Positions 7,426 to 14,980 are shown, counted from the stretch's first letter. The stretch: 21,617 nucleotides of DNA from JBPOJN01 sp052033505 (GCA_052033505.1 JBPOJN010000080.1:1-21617), one strand, 5' to 3'. Notes: generated by a model not told the origin, from the letters alone. Numbers and translations: made by a program.

Positions 7426-7439
7426 ATGGAGGCTGTATG

Positions 7440-7661
7440 ATGGCATCCCGATTGACCTCAAAATATCAGGCCACGATCCCCGAAAAAGTCAGGAAAGCTC
7501 TAAGGCTGATCCAAGGAGACGCCGTTTTATTTGAAATCAGCAAAGATAAGGTGACGTTGAAAAAAGCGACGCCGACGGATTTGAAGTTTGCGAAACTGGT
7601 CGAAAAGACACTGAGCGAGTGGGAATCATCGAATGATGAAGAGGCCTACCGTGACCTATAG
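7440..7661 (+). CDS. AbrB/MazE-type antitoxin
   Basis: Small DNA-binding protein of the swapped-hairpin AbrB fold, expected to bind and neutralise the toxin encoded next and to repress the operon. The 73-residue product starts MASRLTSKYQATIPEKVRKAL, the typical AbrB core (strand, then the xxTIPxxVRxxL loop-helix), followed by GDAVLFEISKDKVTLKKA and a charged C-terminal tail (about 45-73) likely to wrap the toxin. There are two adjacent ATGs at 7437 and 7440; the second lies seven bases after GGAGG (7428-7432) and is preferred. Its end overlaps the toxin gene by 29 bases, the usual antitoxin-first order. The two genes seem more AT-rich than the housekeeping genes around them, which fits acquisition. 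Confidence 0.85.
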   Translation: MASRLTSKYQATIPEKVRKALRLIQGDAVLFEISKDKVTLKKATPTDLKFAKLVEKTLSEWESSNDEEAYRDL

Positions 7662-7986
7662 GCCTTTCGATGTTGTGACGGTTCCTTTTCCTTTTACGGA
7701 TTCCCCAAAAAAGAAAAGAAGACCGGCTATCGTTCTTTCCGCACAGAACCTCTTCAACGACAAAATCGGACACAGCGTCATGGCGATGATTACGAGCGCC
7801 AAGAATAGTCCTTGGCCGTTGGATATTACGATCGAGGATTTAAAATCTTCCGGATTGCCCGCGCCTTCAGTGATCCGCATGAAAATTTTCACTCTCGATC
7901 ATCGCTTCATTATTTCCCGCATCGGCAGCCTGGCAGCGGTCGATCGCAAAAGATTAAGCGAAACCCTGAAGCTCCTTTTGCCGTAA
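7633..7986 (+). CDS. MazF/PemK-type toxin (endoribonuclease)
   Basis: Predicted mRNA-cleaving toxin of the MazF/PemK fold. The 117-residue protein shows FDVVTVPFPFTD (12-23), KKRRPAIVLS (27-36), MITSAKNSPWPLDI (52-65), GLPAPSVIRMKIFTLD (73-88) and RIGSL (95-99), in the family order: strand, basic loop with the conserved Arg-Pro, a Thr/Ser strand, the SVIR strand and the terminal helix. Length is normal (about 110-120). Start is one of two adjacent ATGs, 7633 or 7636, inside the end of the antitoxin gene; no strong ribosome binding site, so coupling is likely. It is convergent with the DUF1302-like gene, 76 bases away, with no clear terminator between. Both halves of the module look intact. 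The cleaved RNA sequence cannot be predicted. Confidence 0.88.
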   Translation: MMKRPTVTYRPFDVVTVPFPFTDSPKKKRRPAIVLSAQNLFNDKIGHSVMAMITSAKNSPWPLDITIEDLKSSGLPAPSVIRMKIFTLDHRFIISRIGSLAAVDRKRLSETLKLLLP

Positions 7987-8062
7987 TCTTATGTAGTTGG
8001 AATATATGGAAGATGGAGTTTTGGGAAACGCTTGCAAGTTAAAGAATTCAGCTATTTTTCTA

Positions 8063-9403
8063 TTAAAATCGCCACTGCGTATTCATGAATACCCGATCCT
8101 GCCCGTCGAATTGGCCGTAGAGCTGCTCCGCCGGACCCGTGAAAAAATCGGCTCCCCATAAAAATTGGATGGAGTTGGTCAGGTCGTAGGAAAGACGCGG
8201 GCCGATCATGGTATCGAATCCGTCCAGTCCCACGATGACGACGAGCTGAGGAATCAATTTGTCGTTTAAGAGGGGTTTTTGAAAACGCAAAAACACCCAC
8301 GAACGCAGTGCTTGATCGTCTAAGTCGGCGTGTGAAGACGTCACGACTTCCTGCTGGAATTCCCCGTTGAGCAGGGCGTTACCCCAAAGGCTGTAGTCCG
8401 CGCCCAGGACGTAGCGGAACAGGTCTTTCTTCACGAGTCCGCGGTCCAAGGTCGGTATCGTCGAGTTCATCAGCCGATCCTTCGTGTAGACGAATTCGCC
8501 GCGCAGGATCAGGGCGTCGCCGAGGCCTTTGCTGACGGTCGTCCCGAAGTGATGGACGCGCTCATGCACGGGTTCGATCGTGAGCAGGGGGTTGCCGGTA
8601 AAGGGATCGGCGGAAAAAGATTTTGCCAGTCCCGGGATGTGGTCCGGGCTCGTGTAATAAAATCCTGCCACGTCCCAACCCGAAAAAAGGGCCGAGATGC
8701 GCGTACCGAAATTCCAGCGTTTGAAGTCTGTTTCGGGGCGGTTATCGTCCAGGACCACCGTCTCGACGCCCGCGGGCGCCGGTATGCGGAACGCAAAATC
8801 GGCCCCCGGAAGCGCGAAACGATTCACCGTCATGTCGGGTGAAAGCACGAGCTCAAGGTTCGCGTTCGGCAAAAAACGAAACTGTAGATCGACCGCCCAG
8901 ATCGGGATGCGCAGGTATTCGAAACTGGGCAAGAAGAACTCCCTCAAATCCTTGGGCGTCACGACGTCGCCGAAAAACTGTCCCAAGGCCTCACCCCAGA
9001 CGATCTGCTGTAGGCCGATGCGGATGTTGATGTCTGGGTACAGGATGTCAAGATAGGCGTCCCGCAGCATGGCCTGGGTGCGCATGTCGTCTTTCACGAA
9101 TTCGGGATATTGGTCGGTCAGGTCGTAGACGCCGTCGACCCAGGCGCGGCCGCCGATGCGGAGTTTGAAATGATCGCTGAATAGAAATTTCAGGTCGAGA
9201 CGGACTTGGTTTTTGAATTTGCTGAAATTGAAAGGTTCCGCGACGCGGAAGGCGGTTTCCTGCCGGAGTTCTCCGTTGATGATGAAACGCTCATCCCAAA
9301 AACTGACCTTGGGAGGCGAGGGGAAATTGGAATCGTCCGCTCGCGCGGGAACGGCCAGGAAACTTAAAAGTAAGAGGAGGGAAAAGAATCTAAACACGAT
9401 CAC
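8063..9403 (-). CDS. DUF1302-like outer-membrane beta-barrel protein
   Basis: Predicted secreted protein of 446 residues. The signal peptide is residues 1-22 (basic-poor start, run of Leu, then VPARA before DDSN). The rest alternates hydrophobic/polar residues in many short strands rich in Phe, Trp and Tyr, and ends in the aromatic WRF, as outer-membrane barrels do. The segment LRDAYLDI (113-120) and GLQQIVWGEALGQFFGD (130-146) with TPKDLREF match what I know of DUF1302 proteins, which in other bacteria sit with RND/MMPL-type lipid transporters. The start is GTG 9403, whose GTGA overlaps the stop of the LolA-like gene, so the two are translationally coupled. No transporter gene is adjacent. 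DUF1302 membership is by motif memory; an alternative is another porin-like family. Confidence 0.78.
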   Translation of the reverse strand: MIVFRFFSLLLLLSFLAVPARADDSNFPSPPKVSFWDERFIINGELRQETAFRVAEPFNFSKFKNQVRLDLKFLFSDHFKLRIGGRAWVDGVYDLTDQYPEFVKDDMRTQAMLRDAYLDILYPDINIRIGLQQIVWGEALGQFFGDVVTPKDLREFFLPSFEYLRIPIWAVDLQFRFLPNANLELVLSPDMTVNRFALPGADFAFRIPAPAGVETVVLDDNRPETDFKRWNFGTRISALFSGWDVAGFYYTSPDHIPGLAKSFSADPFTGNPLLTIEPVHERVHHFGTTVSKGLGDALILRGEFVYTKDRLMNSTIPTLDRGLVKKDLFRYVLGADYSLWGNALLNGEFQQEVVTSSHADLDDQALRSWVFLRFQKPLLNDKLIPQLVVIVGLDGFDTMIGPRLSYDLTNSIQFLWGADFFTGPAEQLYGQFDGQDRVFMNTQWRF

Positions 9404-10242
9404 TCAAGCGTCTTCATGTAATCCTTCGTGAACATGTTGTCGGGAAGCGTCTTCGTGGTCATGTTGCTGAAGACCAAGGTCGAGGAATTGTTCGTGTTGA
9501 CCGAATCGCGGAACGTCAGCTTCATCGGGCGGACGCCGCCGGCTTCGTTCCGGAAGTCCTCGAACGTACAGGTCTTGAGCGACTGTCCCGACACCGTGAA
9601 GTATTCGGCCTTGACCGGCTTGCTGTCCGTCTTGGCGATCCAATATTTGATCTTATTGTAGGTCTTGCTTTCGGATTTGGCGGTGAGATCCAGGACGTAG
9701 GTTTCGACCGGGCCCGTGGACGTCTCGACGGTCGCTTCGCCGGCGGCGACGGCGTTGTAGTCGTTCGCGAAGTTAAGCCGCGTGACGTCGCCGTTGGAGA
9801 CGTTGCCCGTCAGGCGTTGCTGCAAGGGAATGCGGACGGGCTTTTTTACGTTCGGGAGGTAGATCCAGAGGTCGTCGCCCATCATGAGCACGCTTTTACC
9901 GCGCTCGGTTTGCGGAAGCGTGTAGGCGACCAGTGAAAGATCCAGGTTTTTGACGTAGGCTTTATAGCCGTTTTCCGATTTTTTATCCTGGCCTTCGAAA
10001 TTCGTGATGATCGCGTCGAATTCGTAAGAGCCTTTCGGGACACGGATGGCATCGGCTTTGGCGACCAGCGCATTGGCGTCGATCGTAGGGGCTTGCGTCG
10101 CCCCCTCCGCCGGCAAAGCCGTTGGAGCCCCCCCCTCAATCAGGGCGGCATTATGAGGCATCGTACTCGGGACGGTTTCTTGGGCTGAGGCGGAGAAAGC
10201 AAACAAGTAGAAGAGACCAGTTAAAAGAGATTTTTTTATCAT
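9400..10242 (-). CDS. LolA-like outer-membrane lipoprotein-sorting protein (periplasmic)
   Basis: Predicted periplasmic protein of 280 residues. From ATG 10242 it begins MIKKSLLTGLFYLFAFSASA with a likely signal-peptidase cut before QET (residue 21). A Pro/Ala/Gly-rich linker (22-55) is followed by the LolA-type half-barrel: GSYEFDAIITNFEG (71-84), GDDLWIYLPNVKKPVRIP (122-139), LTGNVSNGDV (144-153), then YNKIKYWIAKTDSKPVKAEY (195-214). This is the layout of the COG2834 group rather than classical LolA; such proteins carry lipids or lipoproteins across the periplasm. No lipobox cysteine is present, so it is soluble. A longer frame reaches 10311 but its extra residues lack signal features. It forms a two-gene operon with the DUF1302-like gene (4-base overlap) and is divergent from purD. 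Cargo unknown. Confidence 0.8.
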   Translation of the reverse strand: MIKKSLLTGLFYLFAFSASAQETVPSTMPHNAALIEGGAPTALPAEGATQAPTIDANALVAKADAIRVPKGSYEFDAIITNFEGQDKKSENGYKAYVKNLDLSLVAYTLPQTERGKSVLMMGDDLWIYLPNVKKPVRIPLQQRLTGNVSNGDVTRLNFANDYNAVAAGEATVETSTGPVETYVLDLTAKSESKTYNKIKYWIAKTDSKPVKAEYFTVSGQSLKTCTFEDFRNEAGGVRPMKLTFRDSVNTNNSSTLVFSNMTTKTLPDNMFTKDYMKTLE

Positions 10243-10252
10243 AAGGCCTGCC

Positions 10253-10281
10253 ATTATGAAAAGGAATGCCTCCTGATGCAA
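10253..10281 (-). promoter_or_regulatory. Putative sigma70-type promoter of the LolA-like/DUF1302 operon
   Basis: Read on the minus strand, TTGCAT (10281-10276) and CATAAT (10258-10253) are separated by exactly 17 bases, a good sigma70 layout. Transcription would begin near 10246, only about four bases before the ATG at 10242, so the mRNA would be almost leaderless. A GGAGG on the same strand (10270-10266) falls inside the spacer and lies too far from any start to be a clear ribosome binding site. Support is motif matching only. Confidence 0.35.
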
Positions 10282-10337
10282 CATATTCTTCATTTGTATT
10301 CTTGATTTCATCGCCGCTCCGGGCGAAGGGAAAGCAC

Positions 10338-11612
10338 ATGAAAGTTTTGGTGATCGGCAACGGTGGACGCGAGCACGCGTTAGTTTGGAAAATTTCCCAG
10401 AGCTCGCGCGTCTCGAAAATTTTTTGCGCTCCTGGTAACGCCGGGACGTCGGAACTCGCCGAAAATATTCCCATCAAGGCCGATGACATCGAAGGACTTC
10501 TCACTTTCGCCCAAAAAGAAAAAATCGACCTCACCGTCGTCGGGCCGGAGCTGCCTCTCACCTTGGGATTAGTCGATCGTTTCGAGGCCTCAGATCTTCG
10601 CGTCTTCGGACCGAACCGCGCCGCCGCCGTCCTCGAAGGATCGAAGGCGTGGACGAAGGATTTTTTGAAAGAGAACGCGATCCCGACGGCGGCTTATGAA
10701 AACTTCGACGATTTCGAAGAGGCCGTGGTTTATTTGAAGAAACAATCCTTTCCCGTCGTCATCAAAGCCGACGGGCTGGCCGCTGGAAAGGGCGTCGTCA
10801 TCGCGCAGGACGAAGCGGAAGCGGTCGAGGCCCTGGATTCCATCCTCCGAAAAAAGATTTTCGGCGCCGCGGGCGCGAGCGTCGTGATCGAGGATTTTTT
10901 GGAAGGGGAAGAAGCATCGTTCCTGGCCTTCGTCGACGGCGAGACGGTGCTGCCGATGGATTCGGCCCAGGATCACAAGCGCATCTTCGACGGTGACCAG
11001 GGCCCGAATACCGGCGGCATGGGCGTTTACAGTCCCGCGCCGGTGGTTACCGAATCGGTTCGCGCGCGGGCGATGAAGGAAATTTTGGAACCGACGCTTC
11101 GGGGCCTGAAGAAGAAAGGCATCTTTTATAAAGGCGTGCTGTATGCGGGGCTCATGATCGATAAGTCCGGCGCGCCGAAACTTTTGGAATACAATGTTCG
11201 TTTCGGGGATCCGGAGACGCAAGCTTTGATGATCCGGCTCAAAACGGATTTTCTCGACGTCGCCGATTGGGTCATTGATCAAAGACTCAAAGACAAAACG
11301 TTAACCTGGGAACCCGGTGCGTCGATCACGGTCGTGCTTGCCGCCGAAGGTTATCCCGGCGAAATCAAAACGGGCGCCAAGATCACGGGACTAAAAGATG
11401 TCGCCGGACAGAAAGATCTGGTTGTTTTTCACGCAGGAACGAAACAAGAAGGGGACGCAGTCTCCGTCTCCGGTGGCCGGGTGTTGGGAGTCACGGCTTT
11501 GGGAGTGGACCTGAAAGACGCGCGGCGCAAGGCATACGCGGCGTGTGAGCGAATTTCGTGGCCCGGCATGCAGTACCGGAAGGATATCGGGTTGAAGGGG
11601 ATTATTAATTAA
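10338..11612 (+). CDS. purD: Phosphoribosylamine-glycine ligase (GAR synthetase)
   Basis: Second step of de novo purine synthesis: joins phosphoribosylamine and glycine with ATP. The ATG at 10338 gives MKVLVIGNGGREHALVWKI, the canonical start, with an AAGGGA ribosome binding site at 10326-10332; 424 residues is the family length. ATP-grasp landmarks include VIKADGLAAGKGVV, the Asp/His loop DHKRIFDGDQGPNTGGMG and the metal-site YNVRFGDPETQ. An upstream in-frame ATG at 10266 would add residues with no family match and lies in the promoter region. purE follows closely, so the two purine genes form an operon; the LolA-like gene is divergent with a 95-base intergenic region. Confidence 0.96.
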   Translation: MKVLVIGNGGREHALVWKISQSSRVSKIFCAPGNAGTSELAENIPIKADDIEGLLTFAQKEKIDLTVVGPELPLTLGLVDRFEASDLRVFGPNRAAAVLEGSKAWTKDFLKENAIPTAAYENFDDFEEAVVYLKKQSFPVVIKADGLAAGKGVVIAQDEAEAVEALDSILRKKIFGAAGASVVIEDFLEGEEASFLAFVDGETVLPMDSAQDHKRIFDGDQGPNTGGMGVYSPAPVVTESVRARAMKEILEPTLRGLKKKGIFYKGVLYAGLMIDKSGAPKLLEYNVRFGDPETQALMIRLKTDFLDVADWVIDQRLKDKTLTWEPGASITVVLAAEGYPGEIKTGAKITGLKDVAGQKDLVVFHAGTKQEGDAVSVSGGRVLGVTALGVDLKDARRKAYAACERISWPGMQYRKDIGLKGIIN

Positions 11613-11630
11613 ATGATAAGGGAGAAAGTT

Positions 11631-12131
11631 ATGAAAACTTTGGTCGGTATTCTCATGGGCAGCGACTCGGACGCCGGGATTATGGCGGAGTCCGCGCGCG
11701 TATTGAAAGACTTCGGCATCCCGCACGAAATGGTCATCGCTTCGGCGCATCGTTCGCCCCGGCGGACGATGCTTTACGCGACTTCGGCGGAGCGCCGCGG
11801 TTTGAAGATACTTATCTGCGGCGCGGGCCACGCGGCGCATCTCGCGGGCGTCGTCGCCGCGCACACGGTGATCCCCGTCATCGGTGTGCCGATCGATTCG
11901 TCTTCGCTCAAAGGCTTGGATTCGATCCTGTCGACGGCTCAAATGCCGGGCGGGATTCCAGTAGCCACTATGGCGATCGGGAAAAGTGGGGCGTTCAATG
12001 CCGGCATGCTCGCCGTCGAAATCTTGGCCTTGGCCGAACCGAAGCTCCGCCAGAAATTGATCGCTTACCGCAAGAAATTGGAAAAGCAGGTCGCTGAGAA
12101 AGACCGGAAGATGAAACTGGCCGCCGCTTAA
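11631..12131 (+). CDS. purE: N5-carboxyaminoimidazole ribonucleotide mutase PurE
   Basis: Moves the carboxylate in N5-CAIR to give CAIR in purine synthesis (class I), or carboxylates AIR directly if class II. The 166-residue protein shows GILMGSDSDAGIM (phosphate site), the catalytic SAHRSP and GAGHAAHLAGVVA with PVIGVP, and QMPGGIPVATMAIG. The start at 11631 is set by AAGGGAG at 11618-11624; an in-frame ATG at 11613 overlaps the ribosome binding site and is less likely. It follows purD by 18 bases. No purK is in the window, so class I use cannot be confirmed. The last 25 residues are Lys-rich and helical. Confidence 0.95.
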   Translation: MKTLVGILMGSDSDAGIMAESARVLKDFGIPHEMVIASAHRSPRRTMLYATSAERRGLKILICGAGHAAHLAGVVAAHTVIPVIGVPIDSSSLKGLDSILSTAQMPGGIPVATMAIGKSGAFNAGMLAVEILALAEPKLRQKLIAYRKKLEKQVAEKDRKMKLAAA

Positions 12132-12134
12132 GTC

Positions 12135-12788
12135 ATGACCAAAACGCTTAAGATTCATCCCGAAATACCCGAGTCCGAGTTGATCCGCGAGGCCGTGACG
12201 GTACTTCAGTCCGGCGGCGTCTGCGCGTATCCCACCGAGACGTTCTATGGGCTCGGGGTCGACGTCACGAACGACCAGGCGATCAAGAAACTTTTCGACA
12301 TCAAGCGCCGCGATTACGGCAACCCCGTCGCCGTCGTCGTGGCGGACCGCCAGATGCTGTCTCAGTTCGTGGATGAAATTCCCGAAAAGGCCACGGCCTT
12401 GATGGACGCCTTTTGGCCCGGACCGCTTACGATTCTTTTTAAGACGAATGAAAAAATCTCGAAGAGGTTGACGACGAATACCGGTAAGATCGGTATCCGT
12501 GTCTCGTCTCACCCCGTCGCGACAGCCCTGTCCAAACATTTGGGACGGCCTTTAACGACGACGTCGGCGAATCTTTCGGGTTTTCCGGGATCGCTTAGCG
12601 CCAGGCATTTGAAGAGCTATTTCGGTGACAAATTGGATTTAATTATCGATTCGGGTTCGCTGCCTCCGTCCGAAGGGTCAACCGTCATCGACGTGACCGA
12701 AGACAAACTCGCGATCATCCGCGAGGGCATCATCAAGGCGGACGTGTTGTTCCGTTATTTCGAGGAAGAAGACACCGATATCACCTAG
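12135..12788 (+). CDS. tsaC: L-threonylcarbamoyladenylate synthase (TsaC/YrdC/Sua5 family)
   Basis: Makes threonylcarbamoyl-AMP from threonine, bicarbonate and ATP, the first step of t6A37 modification of ANN-decoding tRNAs. The 217-residue protein has PTETFYGLG (33-41), KRRDYGNP (57-64), FWPGPLT (93-99), IGIRVSSHP (119-127), TSANLSG (143-149) and GSTVID (181-186), the complete set of YrdC-fold binding motifs. It lacks the extra Sua5 domain, so TsaC-type. It starts 3 bases after purE, in the same operon. The start ATG has no strong ribosome binding site of its own, consistent with coupling. Confidence 0.94.
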   Translation: MTKTLKIHPEIPESELIREAVTVLQSGGVCAYPTETFYGLGVDVTNDQAIKKLFDIKRRDYGNPVAVVVADRQMLSQFVDEIPEKATALMDAFWPGPLTILFKTNEKISKRLTTNTGKIGIRVSSHPVATALSKHLGRPLTTTSANLSGFPGSLSARHLKSYFGDKLDLIIDSGSLPPSEGSTVIDVTEDKLAIIREGIIKADVLFRYFEEEDTDIT

Positions 12789-12831
12789 CCCAGACAAGCT
12801 GGATAAGTGACTAAAGAAAGGTTTAAGAATT

Positions 12832-14586
12832 ATGCCGTCACGTAAAAAAACGCCGAAGAAGCCGTCGAAATCATCGAAGTCGTCTTCCAAAAAATCATCC
12901 TCCAAATCCTCGGCTCTCCCTATTATTAAGCCGTTTCGCGGTATCCGTTACAACGTGAAGAAAATACCGGACCTCGCGAAGGTCACGGCGCCTCCTTACG
13001 ACGTGATTTCACCGGCAGGACAGAAGGCCCTGTACGATCGCCATCCAAATAACATCATCCGATTGATCTTGGGTTACCAGAACCCTCAAGACACCGAAAG
13101 CGACAACCGCTATACCCGCGCGGAAAAAGACTTCGAGGTCTGGGAAAAAGAGGGTGTTTTAAAGCGAGAAATCAAATCGTCTTTTTACCTGTATGAGCAG
13201 GAATTCGAAATTCCGGGCAAGGGACGATTCAAGCGCCGCGGTTTTTTAGCGACGCGGCTTCTCGAAGATTTCGGCAAAGGCGGTATCCGGCCGCACGAGA
13301 AGACGCTGGCCGGTCCGAAGGCGGATCGTCTGCTCCTGACCAAGGCCTGCAAGGCGAATTTAAGCCCCATCTTTGGTCTCTATGCGGATCCCAAAAAACA
13401 GCTGACACCGTACCTCGCGAAATATTTCTCCACAAAACCGACTTCGGAATTCCGCGATGACGAGGGTATTGCCCATAGGTTGTGGGTCGTTCAGGATGAA
13501 GAGCTTTTTGAAAAGGCCAATAAACTGATCGGGTCGAAACCCCTTTTCATTGCTGATGGACATCATCGCTACGAGACGGCTTTGAACTACCGCAACGAAG
13601 AAATCAAGCAACCCTACGACAAGCCAGACTCGCTGCATCGCTACGTCATGATGTTTTTTTCGGACATGTCCGATCCGGGCCTTTTGATCCTGCCGACGCA
13701 CCGGGTCCTGCATCATTGGAAAGGCTTCGATTTCGCGAAACTGAAAAAAGCGCTTTCGGCGTCGTTCGACATCGCGTCGTTCGCCAAAAAAGACGAATTC
13801 CTGCAGGCCCTGAAAAAAGCCGGACAAAAGAAGCTCCAGGCCTTCGGCATGCTGGCCGCTTCGAAGGTGGACCCGGCCTTCTACGTACTGACGTTGACCG
13901 ATAAAAAGAGAAACGCGATTCCCGCGCTTAAAAAAGTTTCGCCCGCCTCCCGTCCCGTCGATACCGTCGTGCTTCACAAGGGGATCTTGGAAGCGCTCCT
14001 GAAAATGAAGGAAGAGGAGCAAATAGACCCGCGTTACATGGAATTCGTGAAGGATGAAAACGACGCGATCGCGGCGCGTGACCGGGAAGGGACGAACGTG
14101 GTTTTCCTGCTCAGCGCTCCCCGCATGGACGTCTTAAGCGGCGTCGTGGAAGCTGGTGAAGTCTTGCCGCCGAAGACGACTTATTTTTACCCGAAACTCG
14201 CGAGCGGGCTCGTGATCAATCCGCTGACGAATGACGCTGCGAATGAGCTGGGCGATACGCCGCTTTTGGACATGGTCGTCGCCGAACCGCACGACGTGCT
14301 GACGTTGTACGATCCTATCTGGAAGAGGGGATGGAAGGCGATCGTCGTCTTCCCCGAGGACAATAGCGTCGATCCCATTGTCTGGAAGGAAATGCAGCAA
14401 ATCCTTAAAGCCAAGGCCTTGCCTGACGGAACTCCTGTGACGGCTTTGAGCCTAATCGTTCCCAGGCGTGAAGACGCCGTTATCTTAAGGGCAAAGGCGC
14501 TCGCCGAAGGATTCGCCTGCGTGGCTTACCCGCAAGCGCACCCGGTCTGGGGAAAAAATACGTTCTGGGAAGTGCACGAGGACTAG
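12832..14586 (+). CDS. DUF1015 family protein with extra N- and C-terminal regions
   Basis: Function unknown. The 584-residue protein has three parts. Residues 1-28 are almost only Lys, Ser, Pro and Arg. Residues 31-460 fit DUF1015: IKPFRGIRYNVKKI (32-45), APPYDVISP (53-61), NNIIRLILG (73-81), GPKADRL (161-167), the signature ADGHHRYETALNYRNE (241-256), and the closing PPKTTYFYPKLASGL (446-460). Members I know of end near that last motif at about 410-450 residues. Residues 461-584 are extra: PLLDMVVAEPHDVLTLYDP, KAIVVFPED, a helix KEMQQILKAKAL and REDAVILRAKALAEGFACVAYPQA, looking like a small alpha/beta domain. The ribosome binding site GAAAGG (12816-12821) supports the ATG. It lies 43 bases after tsaC and ends 8 bases from the convergent DUF721 gene. 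Confidence 0.85.
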   Translation: MPSRKKTPKKPSKSSKSSSKKSSSKSSALPIIKPFRGIRYNVKKIPDLAKVTAPPYDVISPAGQKALYDRHPNNIIRLILGYQNPQDTESDNRYTRAEKDFEVWEKEGVLKREIKSSFYLYEQEFEIPGKGRFKRRGFLATRLLEDFGKGGIRPHEKTLAGPKADRLLLTKACKANLSPIFGLYADPKKQLTPYLAKYFSTKPTSEFRDDEGIAHRLWVVQDEELFEKANKLIGSKPLFIADGHHRYETALNYRNEEIKQPYDKPDSLHRYVMMFFSDMSDPGLLILPTHRVLHHWKGFDFAKLKKALSASFDIASFAKKDEFLQALKKAGQKKLQAFGMLAASKVDPAFYVLTLTDKKRNAIPALKKVSPASRPVDTVVLHKGILEALLKMKEEEQIDPRYMEFVKDENDAIAARDREGTNVVFLLSAPRMDVLSGVVEAGEVLPPKTTYFYPKLASGLVINPLTNDAANELGDTPLLDMVVAEPHDVLTLYDPIWKRGWKAIVVFPEDNSVDPIVWKEMQQILKAKALPDGTPVTALSLIVPRREDAVILRAKALAEGFACVAYPQAHPVWGKNTFWEVHED

Positions 14587-14594
14587 ATGCTGAC

Positions 14595-14921
14595 TTAGTT
14601 TCGTCCCGAGATCTGCGTGCGAAGTTCTTGGATCTTCAGGTGGGGGAAGCGCATCGAGATGCGTTCTAAGAGCTCCCGGCTCAAGAAATTCAATTCATTG
14701 GCCCAAGAAGAGGAGTCCGTCTCGATCCAGAGACGCTCGCCCAGGATCTTGACAGGGCGGGATTTGTTGGCCAGTGGCCGGCCGGCGACTTCCATCCAGG
14801 CGCGGCGGACCTCTTCGATCGTTACCTTGAGTCCGTTTGTGGTCGTGATCGGCGCTTTCATCGCGTCGTCTAAAAAATCTTTAATAGGAACCGGGCGTTC
14901 GTTTTTTTTACGCGTGGCCAT
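14595..14921 (-). CDS. DUF721 protein, DciA-like
   Basis: DciA proteins are helicase-loading or operator factors that interact with replicative DnaB where DnaC is absent. The 108-residue protein begins MATRKKNERPVPIKDFLDDA and contains the DUF721 pattern: RRAWMEVAGRPLANKSRPVK (39-58), LGERLWIETDSSSWANEL (60-77), then LLERISMRFPHLKIQELR. The ATG at 14921 is preceded by AAAGGAAAC at a good distance. The reading frame is open further upstream to 15473 but this would run through the divergent dksA-like gene, so I reject it. It is short for DciA, which often has a long basic tail; here it is almost only the KH-like DUF721 core. It faces the DUF1015 gene with 8 bases between stops. Confidence 0.82.
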   Translation of the reverse strand: MATRKKNERPVPIKDFLDDAMKAPITTTNGLKVTIEEVRRAWMEVAGRPLANKSRPVKILGERLWIETDSSSWANELNFLSRELLERISMRFPHLKIQELRTQISGRN

Positions 14922-14980
14922 GGCGTTGTTTCCTTTATTATGTAAAAATAAGGTCTTGCTCCCCTCGACCGGGAAAGTCA

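Noticed and set aside
8031..8038. Palindrome CTTGCAAG between the toxin gene and the DUF1302-like gene
   Set aside because: Eight bases with no T run and no second copy nearby; not a terminator and not distinguishable from chance.
7262..8062. Possible insertion sequence or integrated element around the toxin-antitoxin genes
   Set aside because: No transposase, integrase, tRNA attachment site or target duplication is visible; only the inverted repeat is supported.
11391..12539. 382-codon open frame on the minus strand across purD, purE and tsaC
   Set aside because: It spans three well-identified genes on the other strand and their junctions. Length is explained by GC-rich codon bias.
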